A DNA stretch of 64,000 nucleotides from Mesorhizobium zhangyense (GCF_011045115.1 NZ_JAAKZG010000001.1:248001-312000), one strand, 5' to 3'. Numbered from the stretch's first letter, positions 43,490 through 54,417 are shown. Made by a program: numbers and translations. The notes: generated by a model from the letters alone, not told the origin.

Positions 43490-43951
43490 CTAAAACGGCA
43501 GCCAGGGGCCGAAGCGCTGGAACGGCAGGCCGAGCGCGTAGCTGAAGACGGCGACGGAAAACACGGTCACGCCCGCCGCCAGCAGGAGGGCGGGCAGGGG
43601 TTTCATGCGCGTGCTGGCGAAGGCCGCGATGAGGGAGGTGAAAAAGATCGAGGGCACGAAGCCAAGGCCGCGCACGGTCAGGCCGAAGAAGATCGGCGCG
43701 GGCAGGATGAGGAGCATGCCACGCCATGCGATGGGCCCGATAGGTTCGCCGGCGATACGCGTGGCCTGTACCAGGATGATGGCTCCGAGCAGGATCAGCA
43801 CGCAGGCCAGAACCAGCGGAAAATAACCCGGTCCCATGCGGAAGGTGGTGCCCAGTTCGAGCCCGAAAGACTGTATCGCGAAGAACAGGCCAAGCCCGAC
43901 GAATATCGCGCCGCAGAGGCCGTTGGTCGAATCGATTGAAAAAGATTTCAT
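43490..43951 (-). CDS. tctB: Tripartite tricarboxylate transporter, small membrane subunit TctB
   Basis: A 153-aa protein with four hydrophobic segments (AIFVGLGLFFAIQSF, FPLVLACVLILLGAIILVQA, MLLILPAPIFFGLTV and LLLAAGVTVFSVAVFSYA) and the GTTFRMGPGYFPLVLA motif typical of TctB. It lies 9 bp ahead of tctA. The ATG at 43951 is chosen because the conserved family start follows; the ribosome binding site is weak. Confidence 0.88.
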   Translation of the reverse strand: MKSFSIDSTNGLCGAIFVGLGLFFAIQSFGLELGTTFRMGPGYFPLVLACVLILLGAIILVQATRIAGEPIGPIAWRGMLLILPAPIFFGLTVRGLGFVPSIFFTSLIAAFASTRMKPLPALLLAAGVTVFSVAVFSYALGLPFQRFGPWLPF

Positions 43952-44042
43952 CAGGCGTTGTCCCCCACGCCCGCGCTGCGGGCGAAATGCCGATGGATGA
44001 AGGATGGACGGGGCGCCTGGCGCCCCGTCCATGAAATCAGAA

Positions 44043-45014
44043 TCAGTCGGCGTATTGACCGGCCGCTTCGATGACCGGCTTCCAGCGTGCGATTTCGCTT
44101 TCGAGCTTGGCCTTGAGTGCAGCCGGCGTGGCGTCGGCCTCGGACGACGGCACGGTGCCGAGCTCGGCGAAACGGGCGATCACATTGGGGTCTTTCAGTG
44201 CCACCTGAAGCGACTTGGACAGGCGCTCGGTGATCTCGGCCGGCGTGCCCTTGGGCGCGTAGATGCCGTGCCAGATGCCGACCTGGAAGCCGGTCAGGCC
44301 GCCTTCTTCCGCGGTCGGCACGTCAGGCAGCACGTCGAGACGCTTGGCCGAGGTCACGGCATAAGCCTTGATGGTGCCGCCCTGGATCTGCTTGGTGGTG
44401 TTGGTGGTCTGGTCGCACATGATATCGACCTGGCCGCCGAGCAGGTCGGTCATGGCCGGGCCGGTGCCCTTGTAGGGTACGGTTACGAGCGACGTGTCGA
44501 TCGCGCTCATGAACATCATGCCGCAAAGGTGCGAGGCAGCGCCAATGCCGGCATTGGCGACGGTGACCGTGTCCTTGTTGGCCTTGGCATATTCGACCAG
44601 GCCCTTGAGGTCGGCGGGCTCGAGGTCCTTGCGGGCGACGATCGTCATCGGCACGTCGGTGACGAGGCCGACATATTCGAAGGCGTTCAGCGTGTCATAG
44701 GCGAGCTTGCGGTACAGCGTGGCGCTGGTGGCCATGCCGATGTGGTGCAGGAGCAAAGTGTAGCCATCCGGCTCGGACGAGGCGACGCGTCCGGCGCCAA
44801 GCGTGCCGCCGGCACCGCCGACATTTTCGACGATGACCTGCTGGCCGAGGTCCTTCGACATCGCTTCTGCGACGAGGCGCGTGACCGTATCGGTCGGGCC
44901 GCCCGCGGCAAATGGCACGACGACCGTGATGGTGCGTTCAGGATAGTCCGCCCATGCCGCCGAAGACAGCGTCAACGCGGCGGTCGTGGCGAGTGCTGCG
45001 AGCAGCTTTTTCAT
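44043..45014 (-). CDS. tctC: Tripartite tricarboxylate transporter, periplasmic binding protein TctC
   Basis: A 323-aa extracytoplasmic solute receptor of the Bug/TctC family with a signal peptide (LLAALATTAALTLSSAAWA). Landmarks: YPERTITVVVPFAAGGPTDT (ligand loop), ENVGGAGGTLGAGRVA, and DILPDVPT-like DVLPDVPTAEEGG. Bug proteins bind carboxylates and also amides, nicotinate and other heterocycles; the ligand here is unknown. GGAGG 9 nt before the ATG at 45014 fixes the start. It heads the transporter operon and is divergent from adenine deaminase. Confidence 0.92.
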   Translation of the reverse strand: MKKLLAALATTAALTLSSAAWADYPERTITVVVPFAAGGPTDTVTRLVAEAMSKDLGQQVIVENVGGAGGTLGAGRVASSEPDGYTLLLHHIGMATSATLYRKLAYDTLNAFEYVGLVTDVPMTIVARKDLEPADLKGLVEYAKANKDTVTVANAGIGAASHLCGMMFMSAIDTSLVTVPYKGTGPAMTDLLGGQVDIMCDQTTNTTKQIQGGTIKAYAVTSAKRLDVLPDVPTAEEGGLTGFQVGIWHGIYAPKGTPAEITERLSKSLQVALKDPNVIARFAELGTVPSSEADATPAALKAKLESEIARWKPVIEAAGQYAD

Positions 45015-45273
45015 CAATGAATTCCTCCCATTGCGAGCGGGGTTTCAACCCGCTCCTCCGCGGCGTGAACATTCACGGCCGCTTCTCCTCCCTTTGCGTC
45101 CGCCAACCGGGGGCAAATGCCGGCAGGACGAACGGTCATCGAAATGGACATGACTTTGGCTGTCAAGCGCAATACGACGATGGGATTATACGCTACAGTG
45201 AAGCAACGCCCGCAAATCGCAACTGGTCAAAGTTCCGAAGGCTTGGCAGAAACGGGCGAAACAGGAGTCGCAT
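45015..45273. promoter_or_regulatory. Divergent promoter region tctC / adenine deaminase
   Basis: The 259-bp spacer must carry both promoters. I see no strong palindrome. The stretch 45165-45200 (CAAGCGCAATACGACGATGG then GATTATACGC) has a TTATAC -10-like hexamer facing the deaminase gene. Confidence 0.35.
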
Positions 45274-47085
45274 ATGGTCAAGAAGCAGGCGTTCAGTGCA
45301 CCCAGGCCGTGGACGGATATGGCGACTGCGCTGGTCGACGTCGCCATGGGTCGCAAGCCGGCCGACCTCGTGGTGCGTAACGGGCGCTGGGTCAACGTCC
45401 ATTCCGGCGAGGTGATAGCGGGGACCGACCTGGCGATCGTGGGCGGGCGCTTCGCCTATTGCGGCCCGAATGCCTCGCACGCGATCGGTACCGGAACCAA
45501 GGTGGTCGATGCCGGTGGGCGCTATCTCGTGCCGGGCCTGTGCGACGCGCATATGCATGTCGAGAGCGGCATGGTGACGGTGACGGAATTTGCCCGCGCC
45601 GTCATTCCGCACGGCACGACCTCGATGTTCATCGATCCGCATGAGATTGCCAATGTGCTCGGGCTGAACGGCGTCAGGCTCATGCATGACGAGGCGGCTG
45701 CGATGCCGATCAACGTCCATGTTCAGATGCCGTCCTGCGTGCCTTCTGCACCGGGGCTGGAGAATGCAGGCGCTTCGCTCGGGCCGCAGGACGTGGCCGA
45801 GGCGATGACATGGCCCAACATCATCGGGCTCGGCGAGGTGATGAATTTTCCCGGCGTCGCGGCCAACGACCCGGTGATGGTCGGCGGCATCGCCGAGACC
45901 GTGAAGGCCGGCAAGACGGTCGGCGGGCACTACGCCTCGCGCGATCTCGGCCTGCCGTTCCATGGCTATGTCGCCGGAGGTCCCGAAGACGACCATGAAG
46001 GCACGCGCGCCGAGGACGCTATAGCGCGCGTCCGGCAGGGCATGAAGGCGATGCTGCGTCTCGGTTCGGCCTGGTATGATGTTGCCACTCAGATAAAAGC
46101 GGTGACAGAACAAGGACTTGATCCGCGAAACTTCATCCTTTGCACCGACGACAGCCATTCCGGCACGCTGGTGCATGAGGGGCATATGGATCGCGTGGTG
46201 CGCCATACCATCGCGCAGGGGCTGAAGCCGATAACCGCTATCCAGATGGCGACGATCAACACCGCCCAGCATTTCCGGCTGGAGCGCGAACTCGGCTCGA
46301 TCACGCCGGGGCGGCTGGCCGATTTCCTGATCGTTTCGGATCTGGTCGAGATGAAGATCGACGAGGTCTATGGTCGCGGCGTGCGGCTGGCGAAGGCTGG
46401 CAAGCTGGAAATCGACATTCCGGCCTATGACTACCCCAAGAGCGCGAAAAACACGGTCAAGCTCGGCAAGAAGCTGAAAGCCAAGGATTTCGACATAGCA
46501 GCGCCCGAGGGCGCCAATGAAGTGCGCGTTCGCGTCATCGGCGTGATCGAGAACCAGGCGCCGACGCGGGCGCTGGAGGCCGATCTGGCGGTCGAGGACG
46601 GGCTTGTCGCCATGGATCGTCGCAACGACGTCTGCCAGATCGCGCTGGTCGAGCGCCATCGCGGCACCGGCGGGGTCGTCAACGGCTTCGTCTCGGGCTT
46701 CGGTTACATGCAGGATTGCGCCATGGCCTCGACGGTGGCGCATGACAGCCATCACATGATTGTCGTCGGCACCAACAAGGAAGACATGGCCAAGGCCGCA
46801 AACCGGCTGGGCGAGGTCGGTGGTGGCGTGGTGCTGTTTTCGAAAGGCAAGGAACTGGCGCTGGTCGAGATGCCGATCGCCGGCCTGATGTCTGACGAGC
46901 GCGCCGAAATCGTTGCGGAAAAGGCGGAGAAGCTGACCGAGGCGATGCGCAAAATGGGCTGCAGCCTGAACAACGCCTACATGCAGCACTCGCTGCTGGC
47001 GCTGGTGGTGATACCGGAACTGCGGATTTCCGATGCCGGCATCATCGATGTGACGAAGTTCGAGAAGGTCGATCTGTTTCTCTGA
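45274..47085 (+). CDS. ade: Adenine deaminase
   Basis: A 603-aa amidohydrolase-fold enzyme converting adenine to hypoxanthine and ammonia. Metal ligands appear in VPGLCDAHMHVESGMVTVTE (HxH), GLGEVMNFPGV with the bridging Glu, GHYASRDLG, LCTDDSHSGTLVHEGH with the Asp, and the C-terminal VAHDSHHMIVVGTNKEDM typical of bacterial Ade. It feeds purine salvage and nitrogen use. AGGAG 6 nt before the ATG. Its divergent neighbour is a TctC-type solute receptor, which raises the idea that the transporter handles a purine-related compound. Confidence 0.93.
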   Translation: MVKKQAFSAPRPWTDMATALVDVAMGRKPADLVVRNGRWVNVHSGEVIAGTDLAIVGGRFAYCGPNASHAIGTGTKVVDAGGRYLVPGLCDAHMHVESGMVTVTEFARAVIPHGTTSMFIDPHEIANVLGLNGVRLMHDEAAAMPINVHVQMPSCVPSAPGLENAGASLGPQDVAEAMTWPNIIGLGEVMNFPGVAANDPVMVGGIAETVKAGKTVGGHYASRDLGLPFHGYVAGGPEDDHEGTRAEDAIARVRQGMKAMLRLGSAWYDVATQIKAVTEQGLDPRNFILCTDDSHSGTLVHEGHMDRVVRHTIAQGLKPITAIQMATINTAQHFRLERELGSITPGRLADFLIVSDLVEMKIDEVYGRGVRLAKAGKLEIDIPAYDYPKSAKNTVKLGKKLKAKDFDIAAPEGANEVRVRVIGVIENQAPTRALEADLAVEDGLVAMDRRNDVCQIALVERHRGTGGVVNGFVSGFGYMQDCAMASTVAHDSHHMIVVGTNKEDMAKAANRLGEVGGGVVLFSKGKELALVEMPIAGLMSDERAEIVAEKAEKLTEAMRKMGCSLNNAYMQHSLLALVVIPELRISDAGIIDVTKFEKVDLFL

Positions 47086-47097
47086 GCCGCTTCGGTC

Positions 47098-47131
47098 GTC
47101 GGCGGGCTGTACGTTATTGCCCGCCGCCGAC
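47098..47131. terminator. Possible bidirectional hairpin after ade
   Basis: GTCGGCGGGC (47098-47107) pairs with GCCCGCCG-c-CGAC (47119-47131) across an 11-nt loop, with one bulge. No T tract follows, so a Rho-independent role is uncertain. It overlaps the end of the DUF900 gene. Confidence 0.35.
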
Positions 47132-48289
47132 TACGACGTTCAGCACTTCGAACGGCGTGGTGATGACGATCTCGGCTGCCGAAGCGATGGTCTGCGTGAT
47201 GCCGCCGGCCAGGTTGCCGACACGGCTGCTGGTGTCGGTTTCGCCGGTGCCGAGTTTGCTGTCCGTGGCCAGGCGCTCGCCGAGCAGCTTCACCAGCACC
47301 GGATTGTCGGCGAATTTGGTGTGGTTGAGGCGGTCGCCGGAACTGACCTTGCTGAGATCGATGACGACGACGCCGAGGCTGGCGATATCTGCGGCGTCCT
47401 TGTAGCCGCCGAGGCGCGGCTTGTTGCCGGCGATCAGGCTTGAAATCTCGAGTGCGCGATCGTCGCCGGAAAGGAACAGGTAGAACGGCTTCTTGGGTTT
47501 GCCGTAGCGGTGCATCTGGCTCTTGAAGACATCGACGTCGATATCGGGCGAGGCCAGCACGACATCGCCGAGTTTTCCGCCGAGGTCGCCGTCTCCGGTG
47601 ATGGCAAGCTGGCGCAAAGCCTCCATCGTTACCCAGTTGCCCATCGAATGAGCGATGATGTCGATGCGCGTGGCGCCCGATTTGGCCACGAGCCGCAGCG
47701 TTTCTTCCAGCGCGTCGCGGGCGGCGGTGGCGCTGTTGTTGTCGTAGACATAGTCGGAAACCTTGGCCCCCGATGCCCAGGAAAACAGCACCGGCGTTCC
47801 GGAGTAGCTGGCGTCGTGGGCGATCTGGGTGACGCGATAGACTGCGCTGTCGAAGGCCGTGTTGTAGCCGTGAACGAAGACGAGCGCGCGGCCGCCGCGT
47901 TGCGCGATATCTGCCCGTAGCGACTTCGAGAATGCGGCGGTGCTGTCGAAGGTGCTGATGCTGTCGGCGGTGAAGTATTTTGCCGGATCGGCGCGTTGCC
48001 CGCGCTTGCGGCGTTCTATCTCGCCGGTCTTGTGGATGACTGGTACGGTCATGTCGACGCGGGCGAAGCTGACGGTGGCGGAGCGATCGCCGGAGTAGGC
48101 CTCCTTCGGATCGGTGGCCTTTGCACGCGTTGTGGCGACGAAGATTTCGTGCCTGCCGGCTATGGAATTGGCGGGTGCCTGGACGATGTTGCTGGCAATC
48201 AGTTCGCGCGTGTTCTGGCCTGCGCAGCCGGCGACAAGCAGTGCAAGCGCGATAACAGCAGACCTGGCCGACACGGTACGAAACATCAT
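47114..48289 (-). CDS. DUF900 alpha/beta hydrolase lipoprotein
   Basis: A 391-aa protein with a lipobox (IALALLVAGCAGQ) giving an N-terminal lipidated Cys. The body matches DUF900: EIFVATTRAKATDPKEAYSG, ALVFVHGYNTAFDSAVYRVT, SWASGAKVSDYVYD, and nucleophile elbow IIAHSMGNWV. It probably hydrolyses an ester at the membrane surface; substrate unknown. CGGAG just before tandem ATG codons (48289/48286) supports the start. A GC-rich inverted repeat spans its last codons (47098-47131), facing the convergent adenine deaminase gene. Confidence 0.88.
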   Translation of the reverse strand: MMFRTVSARSAVIALALLVAGCAGQNTRELIASNIVQAPANSIAGRHEIFVATTRAKATDPKEAYSGDRSATVSFARVDMTVPVIHKTGEIERRKRGQRADPAKYFTADSISTFDSTAAFSKSLRADIAQRGGRALVFVHGYNTAFDSAVYRVTQIAHDASYSGTPVLFSWASGAKVSDYVYDNNSATAARDALEETLRLVAKSGATRIDIIAHSMGNWVTMEALRQLAITGDGDLGGKLGDVVLASPDIDVDVFKSQMHRYGKPKKPFYLFLSGDDRALEISSLIAGNKPRLGGYKDAADIASLGVVVIDLSKVSSGDRLNHTKFADNPVLVKLLGERLATDSKLGTGETDTSSRVGNLAGGITQTIASAAEIVITTPFEVLNVVVGGGQ

Positions 48290-48410
48290 GCGCTCCGGCC
48301 AGTTTTCCTCTCCGGCCAGTTTCCTGATAGCTGCTCGCGCCTGCGCGGTCCAGCCTGCCGCCACGGCAGCCGGATCCGAAATGGAACACGGTGTTGTTAT
48401 CGGGAAACGG

Positions 48411-49868
48411 TCAGCGACCCCAGAAGGTGGGCGTGAAGATCACCAGCACGGCCAGGATTTCCAGACGCCCAAGCAGCATGGCGGCAGAGCAAATCCATTT
48501 CGCGGCATCGGGCAGCGAGGAAAAATTGCCGACCGGGCCGATGATCGGGCCAAGCCCCGGGCCGACATTGGTGAGCGATGTCAGCGAGCCGGTGAGGGCG
48601 GTGATGAAGTCAAGGCCGGTGGCGCCGAGCAGAACCGTGGTGATGGCCCAGAGCACCAGGAAGGAGGAGATGAAGAGGACAACCGCGCGCTGCATGTCGT
48701 CCGGCACCGAGCGGTCGCCATAGCGCACGGGAATGACCGTGTTGGGATAGATCAGCCGCCGCAGGCCATTCGCCATCAGCTCGAACAGGATGAGGAAACG
48801 ATAGGCCTTGATGCCGCCGGTGGTCGAACCCGAGCAGCCACCGAGGAAGGTGGCGACGAAGACGCAGGTGACGGCGAACGGTCCCCACAGCGTATAGTCC
48901 TGGCTGGCAAAGCCTGCCGTCGTGATCAGCGACATGAAGTTGAAAGTGGACTGGGTCAGGGCCTGAAAGAAGGACTCGCCTGTGGTGACGCGCAGATAGA
49001 TCGCGACCGCCACGGCAAAGACGACGCAATAGCCGGCATAGACCCGGATCTGGGGGTCGCGGAGTGCTTCGAAACGGCCGCGGATCGCGAACAGGATCAT
49101 GATCGAAAACGGCAGTCCACCGATGAACATGAAAATCGTGCCGGTCCACAGGATGGCCGGATTGTCGGCATAGCGCAGGAAGGACGTGTCGTGGGTGGAG
49201 AAGCCGCCCGTAGCCACTGTCGACATGGCATGGTTGACCGCGTGAAACCCGTCCATGCCGGCGGCCGCGTAGGATATGGCGCAGGCAATCACGAGCGCGG
49301 TGTAGATGCCGATGAGGCTCAGCGTGAAGGTCTGGAACCTTTCGAAAGGCCGGTCCTCGATATCGGAGGATTCGATCTTGAAGTAGGAAATGCCGCCAAT
49401 ATTCAGAAAAGGCAGGAGAAAAAGGCCGAGCGCGATAACGCCCAGACCGCCCATGAAGCTCAGCAGCGAGCGCCACATCAACAGGCCGGGCGGGGCATGG
49501 TCGAGCCCGTTGATGACGGTCGAGCCGGTGGTGGTGATACCCGAAACCGATTCGAACACCGCGTCGGTGATGCTCATGTCGAGTGAGGAAGCGAGAAAGG
49601 GAACGGCGCCCGCGAGCGCCATGGTCAGCCACAGGAGATTGACCAGGAGGAAGCCGAACCGGCTCGTTACGGGCGGTGCGTTGCCATGCGTTGCCAGCGC
49701 AACGGCCATGGCCAGTCCGCCCATGAAAAGGGCTGAAAAGGCAAAGACGCGCCAGTCCTTGTTGCCGTAATAGAGATCGACCGCTGCAGGGATGAGCATC
49801 GCGGCTGAAAGATAGATGGCAAAGACCGCTGCAACGTGGATCGCGGCGCGAATGGCAACTCTATTCAC
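48411..49868 (-). CDS. trkH: Potassium uptake membrane subunit TrkH
   Basis: A 485-aa potassium channel-like transporter. Four P-loop filters are visible: SGITTTGSTV, STVATGGFST, LITTAGFASQ and LTNVGPGLGP. TrkH imports K+ across the inner membrane and needs the cytoplasmic gating ring TrkA, which is not encoded in this window. The gene ends in PTFWGR, the usual TrkH C-terminus. It is 121 bp upstream of the DUF900 gene on the same strand. Confidence 0.94.
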   Translation of the reverse strand: MNRVAIRAAIHVAAVFAIYLSAAMLIPAAVDLYYGNKDWRVFAFSALFMGGLAMAVALATHGNAPPVTSRFGFLLVNLLWLTMALAGAVPFLASSLDMSITDAVFESVSGITTTGSTVINGLDHAPPGLLMWRSLLSFMGGLGVIALGLFLLPFLNIGGISYFKIESSDIEDRPFERFQTFTLSLIGIYTALVIACAISYAAAGMDGFHAVNHAMSTVATGGFSTHDTSFLRYADNPAILWTGTIFMFIGGLPFSIMILFAIRGRFEALRDPQIRVYAGYCVVFAVAVAIYLRVTTGESFFQALTQSTFNFMSLITTAGFASQDYTLWGPFAVTCVFVATFLGGCSGSTTGGIKAYRFLILFELMANGLRRLIYPNTVIPVRYGDRSVPDDMQRAVVLFISSFLVLWAITTVLLGATGLDFITALTGSLTSLTNVGPGLGPIIGPVGNFSSLPDAAKWICSAAMLLGRLEILAVLVIFTPTFWGR

Positions 49869-50023
49869 GGATTGACGGGACCCCAGCTATCGCGACCGCG
49901 CCGTCCCAAGACGCGAAAGGCAGCGGCAGGGCCGGACAGTGGCTTCATCCGCCTGAATATGCAATAGGCTCGCAAACCGTGCCAACAGGAAACGCCGCCC
50001 GGCGCGCGGCGGGGATTTTTGAT

Positions 50024-51280
50024 ATGACGAGCTTTGCCGACAAGGTTGCGGCCGCCGCCGCGGCGGTGCGCGAACTGTTTCCCGAGACGCCGCTGCAGGA
50101 GAATGACTACCTGTCGCGCAAGACCGGAGCGCATATTTTCCTGAAGCGCGAAGATCTGTCGCCGGTGCGCTCCTATAAGATCCGCGGCGCGTTCAATTTC
50201 TTTCGCAAGGCGCTTGCCGCCGGCAATGATGCCGAACTGTTCGTCTGTGCTTCGGCGGGCAACCATGCGCAGGGGTTCGCCTTCGTCTGCCGCCATTTCG
50301 GCAAGAAAGGCGTGGTCTTCATGCCTGTGACGACGCCGCAGCAGAAGATCGACAAGACGCGGCTGTTCGGCGGCGAGTTCGTCGAGATCAAGCTGGTGGG
50401 CGACTTTTTCGATGCCTGCTATCGCGCAGCGATCGAGTTCACCGAGGCGGCCGGCGCGCATATGGTGCCGCCCTTCGACCACAAGGATATCATCGAAGGG
50501 CAGGCGACGGTCGCCTATGAGATCGCCGGGCAGATGCCTGCGGGTCGCAAGGCCGACATGGTGGTGCTGCCTGTCGGAGGCGGCGGGCTGGCGGCCGGTG
50601 TGACCCAATACCTGCGCGAAATCGGTCAGGATCCGCGTTTCGTCTTCTGCGAGCCGGTGGGTGCGCCGAGCCTCAAGACCAGCCTCACAAGCGGCAAGCG
50701 GGTAAAGCTCGAGGCCGTCGACAATTTCGTCGACGGCGCGTCGGTGGCCGAGATCGGTCGCGAACCGTTCCGGCATCTGAAGGATTTTTCCGAAAGCGCG
50801 GTGCGCCTGATCCCCGAAAACCGGCTTTGCGCAACCATGATCGAGATGCTGAACATCGAAGGCGTCGTGCTGGAGCCTGCGGGCGCACTTGCGATCGATG
50901 CGCTCAAGGATTTTCCGCGCAAGGAAATGCGCGGCAAGACCATCGTGCTGGTGGTTTCGGGCGGCAATTTCGATTTCGAGCGCCTGCCGGACGTCAAGGA
51001 GAGGGCGCTTCGGTTCGAGGGTTTGAAGAAGTATTTTGTGTTCCGCTTTCCGCAGAGACCCGGCGCGCTACGCGACTTTCTCGACCTGCTCGGCCCGGAC
51101 GACGACATTACGCGCTTCGAATACCTCAAGAAGTCAGCGCGCAATTTCGGCTCGGTGCTGATCGGCATCGAAACCAAGGATCGGAAGAATTTCGACGTTC
51201 TGGCGAAACGCTTTCATGAAGCCGGTTGGGCCTATCAGGACATAACCGAGAACGAAACGATCGCCGGGCTGGTGATATGA
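50024..51280 (+). CDS. ilvA: Threonine ammonia-lyase (biosynthetic type)
   Basis: A 418-aa fold type II PLP enzyme converting threonine to 2-oxobutanoate, first step of isoleucine synthesis. The PLP Lys lies in PVRSYKIRGAFNFFRKAL; ASAGNHAQGFAF and PVGGGGLAAGVTQYL bind substrate and cofactor. The C-terminus (KYFVFRFPQRPGALRDFLDL) is a single ACT-like regulatory domain, shorter than the double domain of E. coli IlvA. The ATG at 50024 follows GGGGA; a GTG extension to 49979 has no family support. The stop overlaps the DUF1697 start. Confidence 0.92.
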   Translation: MTSFADKVAAAAAAVRELFPETPLQENDYLSRKTGAHIFLKREDLSPVRSYKIRGAFNFFRKALAAGNDAELFVCASAGNHAQGFAFVCRHFGKKGVVFMPVTTPQQKIDKTRLFGGEFVEIKLVGDFFDACYRAAIEFTEAAGAHMVPPFDHKDIIEGQATVAYEIAGQMPAGRKADMVVLPVGGGGLAAGVTQYLREIGQDPRFVFCEPVGAPSLKTSLTSGKRVKLEAVDNFVDGASVAEIGREPFRHLKDFSESAVRLIPENRLCATMIEMLNIEGVVLEPAGALAIDALKDFPRKEMRGKTIVLVVSGGNFDFERLPDVKERALRFEGLKKYFVFRFPQRPGALRDFLDLLGPDDDITRFEYLKKSARNFGSVLIGIETKDRKNFDVLAKRFHEAGWAYQDITENETIAGLVI

Positions 51281-51828
51281 GCGCCGAGACGGTTTACATC
51301 GTGCTGTTTCGCGGTGTCGGCGGCGCGACGCAGCTGCCGACGAAGCCGCTGCGCGAGGCGCTGACCAAGGCCGGTTTCAGCAATGTCGCGACCTATATCA
51401 ACAGCGGCAATGCCGTCGTTTCGTCCGAGCGCAAGGAGGCTGAGGTTGCCGCGGATATAGCGGCGATCGTGAAGCAGGATTTCGGTTTCGAAAAAGACAT
51501 CATGCTGGTGAGCCTTGCCGGATGGTCGAAGCTCATCCGCGACAACCCGTTTCCGGAAGCCGTCGACGTGCCGACTTCACTCCACGCCTTCGTTCTAGAC
51601 AAGGCTCCGGCGAAGGAGGACGTCGAGGCGCTGGCTGCGAGAGGTGCTGCGCATGAGCGCGTTGCGGTTGTCGGCAAGGTGCTTTATTTCCATGCGCCAG
51701 ACGGTTTCGGCAGATCGAAACTGCCGCCTGTTGTGGACAGGGTGCTGAAAGCCGTCTCGACCGCGCGCAACTGGAACAGCGTCCTGGCCCTGTACAAGCT
51801 GGCTGCCGACGCTGCCGGCAAAAAGTAG
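51277..51828 (+). CDS. DUF1697 family protein
   Basis: A 183-aa protein of the DUF1697 family: YIVLFRGVGGATQLPTKPLR, GFSNVATYINSGNAVVSSER, and the C-terminal SARNWNSVLALYKLA region (TARNWNSV). The fold is a ferredoxin-like pair; function is unknown. Its ATG overlaps the ilvA stop codon (ATGA), so the two are translationally coupled, although DUF1697 genes are usually not linked to isoleucine synthesis. Confidence 0.87.
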   Translation: MSAETVYIVLFRGVGGATQLPTKPLREALTKAGFSNVATYINSGNAVVSSERKEAEVAADIAAIVKQDFGFEKDIMLVSLAGWSKLIRDNPFPEAVDVPTSLHAFVLDKAPAKEDVEALAARGAAHERVAVVGKVLYFHAPDGFGRSKLPPVVDRVLKAVSTARNWNSVLALYKLAADAAGKK

Positions 51829-51905
51829 CGCTTGCGGGCGCCCGATGTCGTCCGATCAATAAAATTTTAGCGGTTGATCCGACCTGAATTTCATCTTTGC
51901 GCTAT

Positions 51906-52691
51906 ATGGAAACCTTAGGGAAGGCGATTGGGGTGAGTGGCGTGAAACTAAACTCGCTGATGCCGAAGTTCGAAGCGATGTCTGTTTTTTGGCAGACGAC
52001 GTGCATGGTCCTGGTGACCATGCTTGCCGCGGACGCGCTTACCGCGTTGTTTTACAGCATCTTTTTTTCGGACCGTTTCCTTCTCGATATCCTGCTTTGC
52101 AGCATCATCGTCGCGGTACTCGGATATCCGCTCGGCTTTTTCTTTCTCGGCCAGAATGTGAAACTACGCAAACTGACGCAAGAGCTCGATCGCGTCGCGC
52201 GGTTTGACGATCTTACCGGCCTCTACAACCGCCGGACCTTCTTCCACGAGTGCGAAACGGGCAGGGCCGATCAAGCAGCCGGTGCGTTTCTCTATGCCGA
52301 TGCCGATCATTTCAAGCAGCTGAACGATCGCTTCGGCCACATGGCGGGTGACGCAGTGCTATCCAGGCTGGGCGCTGCAATCGCCTCCTGCATCCGCGAA
52401 GGCGATCTGGCAGCAAGGCTGGGCGGCGAGGAGTTCGGGATTTTTCTGATCGACGCCGATCTGCCCATGGCATTGGTGATCGCCGAACGCATTCGCCGGA
52501 AATCCGCGCATATACGGGTTGGCGGTGATGAGAATGATTTCAAGGCGACTGTCAGCATCGGCATTGCCGTGCGCGAGCCGGGTCAGCCGCTGGAGGACCT
52601 GATGGCGCGGGCCGACGAGAACCTCTACGCCGCCAAGCAGCAAGGGCGCGACAGGGTTGTTTCAAACGCTTCGCGGGTGAATGCGGCCTGA
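51906..52691 (+). CDS. Membrane-bound diguanylate cyclase (GGDEF)
   Basis: A 261-aa protein with two N-terminal membrane helices (TTCMVLVTMLAADALTALFY and LLCSIIVAVLGYPLGFFFLG) and a GGDEF domain: DDLTGLYNRRTFFHE, YADADHFKQLNDRFGHMAGD and active-site RLGGEEFGIF. It should make cyclic di-GMP at the membrane. There is no RxxD inhibitory site at the usual position five residues before GGEEF (AARLGGEEF), so product inhibition is doubtful. The start is uncertain: ATG 51906 lacks a ribosome binding site; a GTG at 51942 is an alternative. Confidence 0.88.
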   Translation: METLGKAIGVSGVKLNSLMPKFEAMSVFWQTTCMVLVTMLAADALTALFYSIFFSDRFLLDILLCSIIVAVLGYPLGFFFLGQNVKLRKLTQELDRVARFDDLTGLYNRRTFFHECETGRADQAAGAFLYADADHFKQLNDRFGHMAGDAVLSRLGAAIASCIREGDLAARLGGEEFGIFLIDADLPMALVIAERIRRKSAHIRVGGDENDFKATVSIGIAVREPGQPLEDLMARADENLYAAKQQGRDRVVSNASRVNAA

Positions 52692-53025
52692 ATTTTCGCG
52701 CTTTCGCCAGCGTCTTTTTGCGCCGCAACATAAATTCGTTTGCTTTTTCAACGCAAATCGCCCATATGCGGCGTCATAGGCGCTTGAGCCGACTTTCTGG
52801 CTCTCCCCATCGATGGGACTGGTTGCGTCTGTTTTCTTCATCAGGATCGAATGATCCGCGGAGAAAAAGCCCTGCGGACTTATTTTTTCGCGGGCACGAC
52901 AGCGCAGCCGCGTGGGCAAAGGAAATGCCCGCCGCCTTGTCGTTTCCATAACAAATTTCGCCGGCAGGTAAGCGCCTTGCCGCGATCATGCTTTGCGGTC
53001 GAGTGCCGCATGAAAGAAGAATAAA
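52692..53025. other. Long leader region of the DEAD-box helicase gene
   Basis: The 334 bp before the helicase gene are AT-richer than the coding sequence around them, with T-rich tracts and self-complementary segments such as CCGCG-GAGAAAAA near 52857 facing TTTTTTCGCGG near 52890. Just before the start lies a four-codon frame (ATG AAA GAA GAA TAA, 53010-53024) ending 1 bp before the TTG start. Long structured leaders are known for helicase genes controlled by cold or RNA turnover; function here is inference. Confidence 0.5.

Positions 53026-54417
<1,392 letters not shown>

Noticed and set aside
45193-46989. 598-codon antisense frame opposite adenine deaminase
   Set aside because: A mirror frame of ade rich in His and Arg, with no domain; ade itself is complete with intact metal ligands.
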